Below are positions 16,573-24,620 of a DNA stretch of 64,000 nt, piece by piece (positions within the stretch are counted from its first letter, which is position 1; each line of letters starts with the position of its first letter). Source of the DNA: an uncultured Clostridia bacterium. GTDB taxonomy: Bacteria > Bacillota > Clostridia > TANB77 > CAG-508. The stretch lies in assembly GCA_934120135.1 (NCBI GenBank), contig CAKOTK010000007.1, positions 13,485-77,484 on the forward strand, in the 5' to 3' direction. The notes under the pieces were generated by a model. The model was not told the DNA's origin. It worked only from the letters and a program-made list of their open reading frames with translations, and ran no database searches. A program made the position numbers and the translations under genes.

Positions 16573-17795
16573 TTAAATTCTAAATATTTGACCGTGGATA
16601 TATTAGGTTTGCGTTTTGTATACGGTTTAGTCTTACTATATTTGCTATAGTTGTGTTGTATCTTCTTGCAATTGACCACAAAGTGTCTCCTCTTCTTACT
16701 TTATATAGTCTATGTCCACTGTCATGTTTGCAATTGCTATTTACTACTAATCTCTGACCGTGGATATATTAAATTTACATTTTGTATGTTGTTTTCTTGT
16801 GCAATTTGGCTTACTGTTGTATTAAACATTTGCGCTATTTTATTTAATGTATCTCCACTTTTAACAATATATATTGTTGTGCTATTGGTGGTTTCTCCTT
16901 TTACTGGTATGATTAATGTCTCTCCTGCATATATCAAATTTGGATTTTGAATATTATTTAATCTTACAAGCTCTGCTACTGTTGTGTTATACTTTATTGC
17001 CAATTGAGATAAAGTATCTCCCCATTTTATTTTAATTTTCTTAGTCGTTTTATTATCTTCATCATCTGGTTTCGGTTTTTCCGTTTCTGGAATTTCTGTA
17101 CTTTCTGACATAAAAATTTCTTTAGTAAATTTATCTCTATCAACATGATTTGAAATTCCAGTTACTCTTCCTACATCTGTGTATTGCCAACCTGCCCAGC
17201 TATTCCATGTTCCACTATTCTCAGGTTCATTTACTTCATATTGTGCAATCCATAAAGGATAATTTGTTACTTCTCCTTCCCAAATACGACTTGCTGTATA
17301 GGCATTACTGTATAGTACAACTTCTTTTTTTGTCAGTTCTTCTAGCTTTTTCGTAAAAGCCAAGCCTATTGTATTTATCTCTCTTTTATTCAAATTTCCA
17401 AAGCTTTCAAAATCCATTGCAAGTCTACAATCTGCTACTTTTCCTGATATTACTGAGGCAAAAAACTGTGCTTCTTTTTCTGCTTGTTTTACACTTCTTG
17501 CTGTTACATAATGGTAAAATCCAATTTTTAATCCTGCACCTCTTGCTCTTTTATAGTTTTGTTCAAATTTTGAATCTATGTAATTTGTACCTTCACTCGA
17601 ACGTATATAAACAACTTGTATCCCATCCTTTTTTACCTTTCCAAAATCAATATTTCCTTGATATTCACTCACATCAATTCCGTTATATATTTCGTCACTT
17701 GATGGTCCAAATGCCATCACTTTTGTTGGCATTGTGTATATTGTTGCAACTGTTAGCATTATTACAATAGATAATAATTTCAATATTTTTTTCAT
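16573..17795 (-). CDS. Secreted GH25 lysozyme with three LysM domains, two +1 shifts at CGG
   Basis: A muramidase cleaving peptidoglycan. A signal peptide is followed by a GH25 domain from about residue 35 (NGIDVSEYQGNIDF, GFYHYVT, AMDFESF, WQYTDVGRV) and LysM repeats at about 255-300 and 308-352. The second LysM reaches NLIYP and then meets CGG (16758-16760), with a stop soon after. Skipping one C gives YPGQRLVV and a third LysM (LYKVRRGDTLWSIARRYN). This ends at NANLIYP-CGG (16592-16594), where a second +1 skip gives YPGQIFRI and stop. The product is 406 residues. The ATG (17795) is 6 nt after GAGGTG. Downstream of cysteine synthase. Confidence 0.82.
16592..16594 (-). other. CGG +1-shift site, LysM 3
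   Basis: CCA-CGG-TCA again, in frame only after the first shift at 16758. Dropping the C gives P-G-Q-I-F-R-I and a stop at 16573. Confidence 0.72.
16758..16760 (-). other. CGG +1-shift site, LysM 2
   Basis: CCA-CGG-TCA; dropping the C gives CCA-GGT-CAG, restoring the Y-P-G-Q motif that ends LysM domains. Confidence 0.75.
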
Positions 17796-17805
17796 ATTAT
17801 TCACC

Positions 17806-18765
17806 TCATATCACTTCATATTGCAGTAACTTTATTTTGTTTGAAATATATTTTTCGTTATTATCTATTGGTTTGCTTAAATCTGTACTTAGATATTTTT
17901 TATTATCATCTGCAAATACTGTTACTACTGGTCCTTTTATATTTTTTTGAAGTAATACACTTCCTAAAAAGTTTGCACCTGATGAAATTCCTACTCCTAT
18001 TCCTAACTCTGATGCTAACTTTCTTGACATATTTATACTGTCTTCATCATTTACTAAAATTACTTTGTCTATTTCGTTTTTATCTAATAAGGCTGGAATA
18101 AAGTCATCTCCTATTCCTTCTATCTTGTGTTGTTTAATTATTCTGTTTTTAGAAATCAACGGCATACATTCTGGTTCAATTGCAGTTACAGTTATTTCTG
18201 GATATCTTCTCCTTAACTTTCTTCCTATTCCCATCAAAGTTCCACCTGTGCCAACTCCTGAAGCAAAACCCACGATATCTTCTGGAACCTGATTTAAAAT
18301 TTCCTGGCCTGTTGTTTCATATTGCGCTAAAACATTGTCCATATTAGCAAATTGATTTGCTAAAAATCCATTTACTTTTTTAGCTAAATTTCTTGACTCT
18401 TGAATACATTTTCTAAAACCTCCCTGTTGTTTAGAAAATGTTATAACTTTTGCCCCATAGCTTTGCATAATTTGAACTCGTTCTTTACTAGCCCAATCTG
18501 GCATAAAAATATATACTGGATGATGATAATATTTACCAAGTGCTGACAAAGAAATTCCAGTATTTCCACTTGTCGCCTCTATTATTGGCATACCATCTTT
18601 TAATTCTCCTCTTTCTTTTGCTTTTGTTATTATGTAATATGCTGGTCTATCTTTTATACTTCCTGTCAAATTATAGCTTTCTAATTTTGTGTATATATAG
18701 TTTGTTTTGCCTTCGTACTCATATTTTATTTTTATTAAAGGTGTATTTCCTATTGTTTTAATCAT
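17806..18765 (-). CDS. Cysteine synthase family PLP enzyme
   Basis: A 319-residue fold-type II PLP enzyme. The Schiff-base lysine is in GSIKDRPA (about 36-43), the substrate loop is SGNTGIS (about 66-72), the phosphate-binding glycine loop is GVGTGGT (about 168) and the cofactor N1 serine is in GISSGAN (about 260). It most likely makes cysteine from O-acetylserine and sulfide, though cystathionine beta-synthase-like substrates are possible. The ATG is 8 nt after GAGGAG; upstream in-frame GTGs fall in the ribosome site. The lysozyme gene follows at once. Confidence 0.88.
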   Translation of the reverse strand: MIKTIGNTPLIKIKYEYEGKTNYIYTKLESYNLTGSIKDRPAYYIITKAKERGELKDGMPIIEATSGNTGISLSALGKYYHHPVYIFMPDWASKERVQIMQSYGAKVITFSKQQGGFRKCIQESRNLAKKVNGFLANQFANMDNVLAQYETTGQEILNQVPEDIVGFASGVGTGGTLMGIGRKLRRRYPEITVTAIEPECMPLISKNRIIKQHKIEGIGDDFIPALLDKNEIDKVILVNDEDSINMSRKLASELGIGVGISSGANFLGSVLLQKNIKGPVVTVFADDNKKYLSTDLSKPIDNNEKYISNKIKLLQYEVI

Positions 18766-18833
18766 ATCCACCACTCCTCACTTTATGTTTTATATATTTT
18801 ATACAGTTTGTGGTGGAATGGTTAATGGAAATA

Positions 18834-19190
18834 TTATTTAATTTGCTTAATATGATGTAAGTAAAATTTACCTTTTCTTTTGTAAATTTCTATTACATCT
18901 ATTCTTATATATTGGCCTTCTAACTTATGTGAATATATGTAATATCTTGTTGCGTTCCATATATGTTTTTGTTTTCTTTCGTCTACTGCTTCACATGGCA
19001 TTCCATAGTGAAAGTTTTGCCTTGTTTTTACTTCAATAAATACATATTCATTCTTGTCTTTTGCAATAATGTCTATTTCTCCTTGTTTACATTCAAAGTT
19101 TCTGTCTATAATTTCATACCCCTGTTTTTGTAAATAATCTGCTGCAAAATCTTCTCCCTCTTTTCCTAGCTCTTGTCTTTGATTTATCAT
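18834..19190 (-). CDS. yraN: YraN family (UPF0102) putative endonuclease
   Basis: A 118-residue UPF0102 protein with the restriction-endonuclease-like core: GKEGEDFAADYLQKQGYEII, FECKQGEIDIIAKDKNEYVFIEVKTR, where D and E-x-K give the PD-(D/E)XK triad. The tail is HIKQIK. It begins 4 nt after dprA and is the third gene of yifB-dprA-yraN, an order seen in many Firmicutes and linked to DNA processing. Its biochemical role is not settled. Confidence 0.9.
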   Translation of the reverse strand: MINQRQELGKEGEDFAADYLQKQGYEIIDRNFECKQGEIDIIAKDKNEYVFIEVKTRQNFHYGMPCEAVDERKQKHIWNATRYYIYSHKLEGQYIRIDVIEIYKRKGKFYLHHIKQIK

Positions 19191-19194
19191 AATA

Positions 19195-20028
19195 TCATTC
19201 CTTTTTTATATATTTATTTCCTGCTACAAATTTTATATATCCATCTAATTCGAGCATAAATAATATTTGCATTATTTCAGATATTTTTTTACCTGTTATT
19301 TTACATATTTCGTTTGCTGAAATCGGTTGTATGTTTACTAAATTATATATTTCTTCATATTCTTCTGGTACTGATATGTTCTCTTGTATTTTGTAGTATT
19401 GTAATATGTCGTCTGGTTCCATTACTAAATTGGCACCATTTTGTATTAGCCAATTTGTACTATACCCTGCTGGCTCATCTAATCTATTTGGTATACAAAA
19501 CACTTCTTTTCCTTGAAGTCTTGCATGTTTTGCTGTAATTGTACTTCCACCTCTATATGGTGCTTCAACTACTAATACACCTAGAGCTAGCCCACTTATT
19601 ATACGATTTCTTGCTGGAAAGTTTGCCATATCTTTTTCCTCATCTGGATGATATTCAGATACAACACATCCACCATTTTCTATTATTTTGTGGAATAGCC
19701 ACTCATTTTCCTCAGGATATATGTGCTTAAATCCACCTCCTATTACTGCTATTGTTTTGCCTAATTCTTCCATAGAATTTATATGTGCTATAGTATCTAT
19801 TCCTGTTGCTAATCCACTTACAATGCACATTCCTTTTTGTGATAATTCTTTTGCAAATTTTGCCGAATATTTTTTGCCATATTCTGTGCATTTTCTTGTT
19901 CCTACTATTGCTATGGAGTTTGAGTTTAATAATTCATAATTGCCTTCTACATAAAGTTTTGATGGTGGGTTGTGGATATTTAGCAAACGTTTTGGATAAC
20001 TCTCATCTTTCTTATTTATTATTATCAC
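19195..20028 (-). CDS. dprA: DNA-processing protein DprA
   Basis: A 277-residue DprA with the Rossmann-like core: AIVGTRKCTEYG (about 40), SGLATGIDTIAH, AVIGGGFKHIYPEEN and FPARNRIISGLA. It ends in a winged-helix domain (LVNIQPISANEICKITGKKISEIMQILFMLELDGYI). DprA loads RecA on incoming single-stranded DNA in transformation; a comEA gene is also present at 48.2 kb. The start is GTG, 7 nt after AGGAG. Confidence 0.92.
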   Translation of the reverse strand: MIIINKKDESYPKRLLNIHNPPSKLYVEGNYELLNSNSIAIVGTRKCTEYGKKYSAKFAKELSQKGMCIVSGLATGIDTIAHINSMEELGKTIAVIGGGFKHIYPEENEWLFHKIIENGGCVVSEYHPDEEKDMANFPARNRIISGLALGVLVVEAPYRGGSTITAKHARLQGKEVFCIPNRLDEPAGYSTNWLIQNGANLVMEPDDILQYYKIQENISVPEEYEEIYNLVNIQPISANEICKITGKKISEIMQILFMLELDGYIKFVAGNKYIKKE

Positions 20029-20082
20029 ATTTTTTCTCCTTTTTATTTTTAATTGTAATATAGTAATTTTTTCACTCCAACC

Positions 20083-21621
20083 TCAGTTTTTCCAATACTT
20101 TTTGTCTAAGCTTCTGTATTGTATTGCTTCTGCAATGTGTGTTTTTTGAATGTTTTCACAATTATCTAAGTCTGCAATTGTTCTTGCTACTTTTAAAATT
20201 CTGCCATATGCTCTTGCACTTAATCCCATTTTTTCAAATGCAGTTTGTAATATTTTCTTCCCCTCACTGTCTAATTTGCAATATTTTGAAATTAGTTTTG
20301 GTGTTAAACTAGAGTTTGAATAAATATTTTCTTTTTTATATCTTTCTATTTGAATTTTTCTTGCATTGTTTACTCTTTTCTTTATTATATCTGAACTTTC
20401 TGATATTTCATCATTTCCTAATTTTTCATATTTTACAGGGCTTACTTCTATTTGTATGTCAATTCTATCTAATAATGGTCCACTAATTTTGCCCATATAT
20501 TTTGATATTGCTTGTGGTGTACATGTACATTCTTTGTCTACTGAACCATAAAATCCACATGGACATGGATTCATTGATGATACAAACATAAACTCACATG
20601 GATATGTAAAACTTCCATTTACTCTACTTATTGTTACAATTCCATCTTCTAACGGCCCTCTTAAAACTTCTAATGAATGTTGATTAAACTCTGGTAATTC
20701 ATCTAAAAATAACACTCCATAATGAGCTAAGCTTATTTCTCCAGGTTTTGGTATTCTACCTCCTCCAACTAAAGACACTCCAGATATTGTATGATGTGGT
20801 GAACGAAATGGTCTTGTTGTAATTATTGGTGTATCTTGTTTTAAAGTTCCTGCTATACTATGAATTTTTGTGATTTCAAGTGCCTCTTCAAAAGTTAAAT
20901 CAGGCAATATTGATGGTATTCTTCTTGCTATCATTGTCTTGCCGTGATCCTGGTGAACCGAATTAAAAGACAATTATGTCCGTCCAGCAGCTGCTATTTC
21001 AACTGCTCTTTTTACACTTTCTTGTCCTTTTACATCTGCAAAGTCTAATATTTTTTCTTTACCTAATTTCAAACAATCTTCCCAATTTGTTGATAAGTTT
21101 TCTATTTTTATATTTCCATTTAAATACTTAACTACTTCATTCAAGTCACTTGCACCAAATATTTCCATTCCAGCAATTATAGAGGCTTCTTTTTCATTTT
21201 GCTTTGGTAAAATTATTTTCTTTATTCCTTGTTTTTTAGCTTCAATACATATTGGTAACGCTCCATTTATTGGATTTAAACTACCATTTAATGATAATTC
21301 TCCTATCATTAAAATATCGTCATTCTGGTTTTGTGTTATAACTTCTAAACTTTTTAAAATTCCCACGGCAATTGGTAAGTCAAATATTGATCCTTCTTTT
21401 TTTATATTTGCCGGTGCTAAATTTACAACTATTTTTCTACTAAACAATTCATAACCTGAATTTTTTATTGCTGTTCTTACTCTTTCTTTTGCTTCTTTTA
21501 CACTAACATCTGGAAGTCCAACAATATCCCACGAAGGCATACCACTTGAAATGTCAACTTGCACGTCAATTAAAAAGCCTTCTAGTCCATGCAAGGCCAT
21601 ACTTTTTGTAATTGATAACAT
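20083..21621 (-). CDS. comM: YifB/ComM family Mg-chelatase-like ATPase, three +1 shifts at CGG in the P-loop
   Basis: A 511-residue AAA+ protein of the YifB/ComM family, which in Gram-negatives aids branch migration in transformation. Residues 1-215 are the ChlI-like N-domain (MALHGLEGFLIDVQVDISSG, VNLAPANIKKEG). The frame reaches AAAG, then CGG-ACA-TAA stops it (20980-20982). Skipping the C there, at 20958-20960 and at 20942-20944 gives [23 protein letters not shown], the canonical Walker A region. Walker B (GVLFLDELPEF) and the C-terminal YifB motifs follow (SPHHTISGVSLVGGG). Three skips total 3 nt, so both halves share a nominal frame. The ATG follows AAAGGAG. dprA follows. Confidence 0.85.
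20942..20982 (-). other. Three CGG +1-shift sites within 41 bp (yifB Walker A)
   Basis: GGA-CGG-ACA (20980-20982), ATT-CGG-TTC (20958-20960) and TCA-CGG-CAA (20942-20944). Each CGG is in frame only if the preceding one has shifted. Each skip yields a conserved glycine (GGA, GGT, GGC) of the AGGH / [10 protein letters not shown] motif. Confidence 0.8.
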
Positions 21622-21957
21622 TTTTTGAAATCTCCTTTAGAATAAAAATTTTTGAATTAATTACTATTTGAATTTAACATGTTGAAATTATATTGTAAAT
21701 TTCCATTTTTTGCAAGTATTTTTGCTATTTTCTTTGACTTTTTGAAGTTTTTTAGTCTGTTCGACAAGTTTCTATTTTTTTCGACATACATTTTATGTTA
21801 TACTTATGTTAACTAAAGTGCTTTGTTTTTTTTCTTAAGTTATCTTTCTATATAACTTACATTTGTGTTTTTTTCATAAAAATAGCAATGATTTTACTTT
21901 TTTCTATCATTGCTATTTTTTCTTTTTGATTCCTATACAGTAAAGAAAGAATCCTAT
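21622..21957. other. Intergenic region upstream of yifB
   Basis: Non-coding, very AT-rich. It holds a strong hairpin terminator (21878-21920) and the hairpin ending the NUDIX gene. The yifB promoter must lie here, but I could not single out a convincing one. Confidence 0.5.
21878..21920. terminator. Hairpin terminator
   Basis: Fifteen-bp perfect stem AAAAATAGCAATGAT / ATCATTGCTATTTTT (21878-21892, 21906-21920) with T-runs on both strands. Confidence 0.75.
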
Positions 21958-21966
21958 TCAGGATTC
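21949..21966 (-). terminator. Hairpin at the end of the first NUDIX gene
   Basis: GAATCCT / AGGATTC stem with a 4-nt loop; the stop codon of the NUDIX gene lies in it and a T-rich tail follows on the minus strand. Confidence 0.6.
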
Positions 21967-22479
21967 CTTCTTCATTTTTATTGCTTCTTCATACTCTTCT
22001 CTTCCAAAGTCAACTGTTGGAATAACCTCATTATTATTAAACATTCTAATAAATTCATCTATGGTAACCCATTTAGCTTCTGTTGCCTCCCCATCTGGAA
22101 ATGTCAAATCTTCTATATTGATATCTTTTCTAAATAACCACAAATCTTTGAAATTTTGAGGTACTTTTTCTCTTTTTACTTCTTTTAAAAATATAGCCTC
22201 TTCTGGCTTAAAAGTAACTCCAAGCTCTTCTTTTAATTCTCTTAATATTCCTTCTTTGCTAGTTTCACCTGCCAATATTGAGCCACCATTACACTCCCAC
22301 ATTCCACCAAACTTTTTATTCATTGCTCTTTTACTAATTAAAATCTCATTTTTAGAGTTTAGTATAATTCCTGTTACAACTATGTGATATTCACCTTTTT
22401 GCAATATAGTTACATCTCTTTCTGCTGTCTTTCCGGTTTTATTTTTATTCTCACCATATATGTCCCATAATTCAGGCAT
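21958..22479 (-). CDS. NUDIX hydrolase
   Basis: A 173-residue NUDIX protein. The NUDIX box is GSILAGETSKEGILRELKEELG (about 80-102), matching GX5EX7REUXEEXGU. The N-terminus PELWDIYGENKNKTGK is typical of the branch related to IPP-isomerase-like and YfcD-like hydrolases. It cleaves a nucleoside-diphosphate-linked compound; the substrate is unknown. The ATG follows AGGAG. It lies 15 nt downstream of a second NUDIX gene, so the two are probably co-transcribed. Confidence 0.88.
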   Translation of the reverse strand: MPELWDIYGENKNKTGKTAERDVTILQKGEYHIVVTGIILNSKNEILISKRAMNKKFGGMWECNGGSILAGETSKEGILRELKEELGVTFKPEEAIFLKEVKREKVPQNFKDLWLFRKDINIEDLTFPDGEATEAKWVTIDEFIRMFNNNEVIPTVDFGREEYEEAIKMKKES

Positions 22480-22494
22480 AATCTATTTCTCCTT

Positions 22495-22962
22495 TTAATC
22501 AATATTTATTTTGTGTACTGGAAATTTGCTTTCTTTTAATACTTCTTTTAGTACATCTGGTCTCAATGGATATTCATCTATTTTATCTAAGTCAACCCAC
22601 TCATATTGTAAATAATTTTTTCCTTCTATGTTTTGTATAGTATCTTCTAATTTTTTGTCTTCATCATTTACAAATTCTGCTTTGTATATGAACATTATTT
22701 CATGATATTTTGCACCTTTCATTTCAAAAAAGTTTTCTACTGTTGATACATATCCTGTTATTTCAATTTCTTTTCCTAGTTCTTCTTGTACTTCTCTTTT
22801 TATTGTGTGCTCTGAATTTTCACCGATTTCAACTCTTCCGCCAATCATTGCATAATGATCTGAGTTTACATTTCTGTGTAATAAGATTTTGTTATTGTGC
22901 ATTATAACTACACCTGCTCTTACATTTAATTTGTAACCACCAACATCAATTGTAATATCCAT
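22495..22962 (-). CDS. NUDIX hydrolase
   Basis: A 155-residue NUDIX protein with box GGRVEIGENSEHTIKREVQEELG (about 41-64). The N-terminal strand is NVRAGVVIMHNNKILLHRN and the C-terminal WVDLDKIDEYPLRPDVLKEVL is common in MutT-like members. Chosen start: ATG at 22962, after AGGAGGGG; a TTG lies just before it. First gene of a two-gene NUDIX operon. Confidence 0.87.
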   Translation of the reverse strand: MDITIDVGGYKLNVRAGVVIMHNNKILLHRNVNSDHYAMIGGRVEIGENSEHTIKREVQEELGKEIEITGYVSTVENFFEMKGAKYHEIMFIYKAEFVNDEDKKLEDTIQNIEGKNYLQYEWVDLDKIDEYPLRPDVLKEVLKESKFPVHKINID

Positions 22963-23011
22963 CAATTTCCCCTCCTTTAATATTTTTACATTATATCATA
23001 TAAAGTAAAAG

Positions 23012-23039
23012 CCTCATATATTTAATATGAGGTTTTTTT
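23012..23039. terminator. Terminator between hsp20 and the NUDIX operon
   Basis: CCTCATAT / ATATGAGG stem (23012-23019, 23025-23032) with T7 on the plus strand and a weaker T-run on the minus strand after the hsp20 stop. Confidence 0.75.
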
Positions 23040-23041
23040 GA

Positions 23042-23458
23042 TTATTCTATTGGAATATATTTTTTCTCAGGCAATTCTTTCTTTTCTTCTTTTTTAGGAA
23101 TTTCTATTGTAAGTGTTCCGTTTTTGAATTTAGCTTTAATTTCATTCTCTGTTACGTTTTCTCCAACATAAAAGCTTCTTGAACACTCTCCCGAATATCT
23201 TTCTTTACGTACAAATTTACCTTTTTCTTCATCTTTTTCTTCTTTATTAACTGTTGCATGTACTGTTAAATATCCGTCTTGAATATTTAATTTAATACCT
23301 TCTTTTTCATAACCTGGCAAATCAATGTCTATAACATATTCATCCTTTTTCTCCTTGATGTCTGTCTTCATTAATTTGCTTTCTCCCTCGTTGAAAAATA
23401 CATCTCCGAACATGTCGTCTAATAGATCAAAGTCACGTCTTCTTGGTATCATCATCAT
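23042..23458 (-). CDS. Hsp20/alpha-crystallin small heat-shock protein
   Basis: A 138-residue small heat-shock chaperone. The alpha-crystallin domain spans about residues 33-130 (MKTDIKEKKDEYVIDIDLPGYEKEGIKLNI, GECSRSFYVGENV, IKAKFKNGTLTIEIPK), including the conserved G-x-L motif as NGTLTI. It binds unfolded proteins without ATP. The start is the first of three ATGs (23458), 9 nt after AAGGAG. A CIRCE-like element overlaps the promoter, so HrcA control is expected. No in-frame CGG. Confidence 0.92.
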   Translation of the reverse strand: MMMIPRRRDFDLLDDMFGDVFFNEGESKLMKTDIKEKKDEYVIDIDLPGYEKEGIKLNIQDGYLTVHATVNKEEKDEEKGKFVRKERYSGECSRSFYVGENVTENEIKAKFKNGTLTIEIPKKEEKKELPEKKYIPIE

Positions 23459-23555
23459 AAAAATCAACTCCTTAAAATTATATTTATGTGTTGACACTTG
23501 ATGGGAGTGGCACATATGTACTTTTTGATAAATCTTATTTATCAATTTCGGTTAT

Positions 23556-23583
23556 ATTATATCTCTATTTTTAGCAGTGTCAA
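23556..23583 (-). promoter_or_regulatory. Sigma-A promoter of hsp20
   Basis: Minus strand TTGACA (23578-23583) and TATAAT (23556-23561), 16 bp apart. The -35 lies inside the CIRCE-like element. Confidence 0.85.
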
Positions 23584-23597
23584 TAGTAGAGTGCTAA
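23571..23597. promoter_or_regulatory. CIRCE-like HrcA operator
   Basis: TTAGCAGTG-N9-GAGTGCTAA against the consensus TTAGCACTC-N9-GAGTGCTAA. The right arm is perfect, the left arm differs at two bases and the spacer is exactly 9. It overlaps the hsp20 promoter. Confidence 0.8.
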
Positions 23598-23683
23598 AAT
23601 TCACAAAAGTTTCACATTATTTTTATTATTCCCATAGTTTTCTCCTTTATTCAGTTGTGGTATAATATTTTTAGGAGAATGTT

Positions 23684-24019
23684 ATGAAAGTTAATGATTA
23701 TTTAGGAAAAGTTTTAAAAATTGAAATTGATAGACCTTTAGGAAGCAAACATCCAAAACACGGATTTATATATCCAGTTAATTATGGTTATGTTCCAAAT
23801 ACAATTAGTGGAGACGGCGAAGAATTAGATTGCTATTTGCTTGGTGTTTTCGAACCTGTTGAAAATTTTGAGGGTAAATGTATTGCAATAATTCACAGAA
23901 CAAATGATAATGATGATAAACTAATAATTGTACCAGAGGGTAAAAATTATGATAATTCTGCTATTGAAGCTTTAACCGAATTTCAGGAGCAATATTTTGA
24001 GCATGTTATTATAAGATAA
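23684..24019 (+). CDS. Short inorganic-pyrophosphatase-like protein
   Basis: A 111-residue protein matching the soluble inorganic pyrophosphatase core: DRPLGSKHPKHGFIYPVNYGYVPNTI and the acidic DGEELDCYLLGVFEP metal-binding loop. It is shorter than the usual 160-180 residue enzyme and ends with FQEQYFEHVIIR, a form seen in clostridia. It probably hydrolyses PPi or a related phosphoanhydride. The ATG follows AGGAG; TATAAT lies at 23661-23666. Monocistronic, with a strong terminator after it. Confidence 0.82.
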   Translation: MKVNDYLGKVLKIEIDRPLGSKHPKHGFIYPVNYGYVPNTISGDGEELDCYLLGVFEPVENFEGKCIAIIHRTNDNDDKLIIVPEGKNYDNSAIEALTEFQEQYFEHVIIR

Positions 24020-24055
24020 GTAGTTTTACTATATTGGCATTAGTATTGTATAGTA

Positions 24056-24085
24056 AAAACCGAATGAATTAACTCATTCGGTTTT
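24056..24085. terminator. Bidirectional terminator
   Basis: AAAACCGAATGA / TCATTCGGTTTT, a perfect 12-bp stem with a 6-nt loop, between the converging pyrophosphatase and nitroreductase genes. Confidence 0.85.
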
Positions 24086-24088
24086 ATG

Positions 24089-24607
24089 TTATATTTCATT
24101 CCAATATGTTATTTCTTCTATAGGCTTTCTATCTAAATGTCTTTCACTTGGTTTTGCATCTGCTGATGGATAGCCAATAGCTAACATCGCAATTATTTCT
24201 AAGTTTTCTGGAATTTTATATACTTCTCTAACTTTATTAGAATCAAAATATCCTATCCAGGTAGAGCCTAATCCTAAATCTTGAACTTCTAACATCATTT
24301 GAGTTGTTGCAATAGATGCATCAATAACACCTTCATCTCTTCCATCAAATTTACTTTTCCATGAAACTGTTTTATCATAGCAAATTATCATTATTAGTGG
24401 AGCATTCCATCCCATTTTTGTACATTCACCTAATCTTGATAATTTTTCTTTGTCGTTTAATATTAATATTCTTTGTGGTTGATAATTTACTGCTGTTGGC
24501 GCTAATCTTGCTGCTTCTAATATTTTTTCTATCTTTTCCATTTCAACTTCTTTTTCTGCAAAACTTCTGCATGAATATCTTTCTTTTGCTAAATCTAAAA
24601 AATTCAT
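24089..24607 (-). CDS. Nitroreductase family flavoprotein
   Basis: A 172-residue FMN-dependent NAD(P)H oxidoreductase. The N-terminal RYSCRSFAEKEVEMEKIEKILEAARLAPTAVNYQPQ is the FMN-binding motif of the family. GLGSTWIGYFDSNKVREVYKIPENLEIIAMLAIGYP is its C-terminal core, and short size is normal for this clostridial branch. The physiological substrate is unknown. It starts 13 nt after the VIT-vWA stop and is probably the last gene of the merR operon. Confidence 0.9.
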   Translation of the reverse strand: MNFLDLAKERYSCRSFAEKEVEMEKIEKILEAARLAPTAVNYQPQRILILNDKEKLSRLGECTKMGWNAPLIMIICYDKTVSWKSKFDGRDEGVIDASIATTQMMLEVQDLGLGSTWIGYFDSNKVREVYKIPENLEIIAMLAIGYPSADAKPSERHLDRKPIEEITYWNEI

Positions 24608-24620
24608 AATTATTTTTTAT

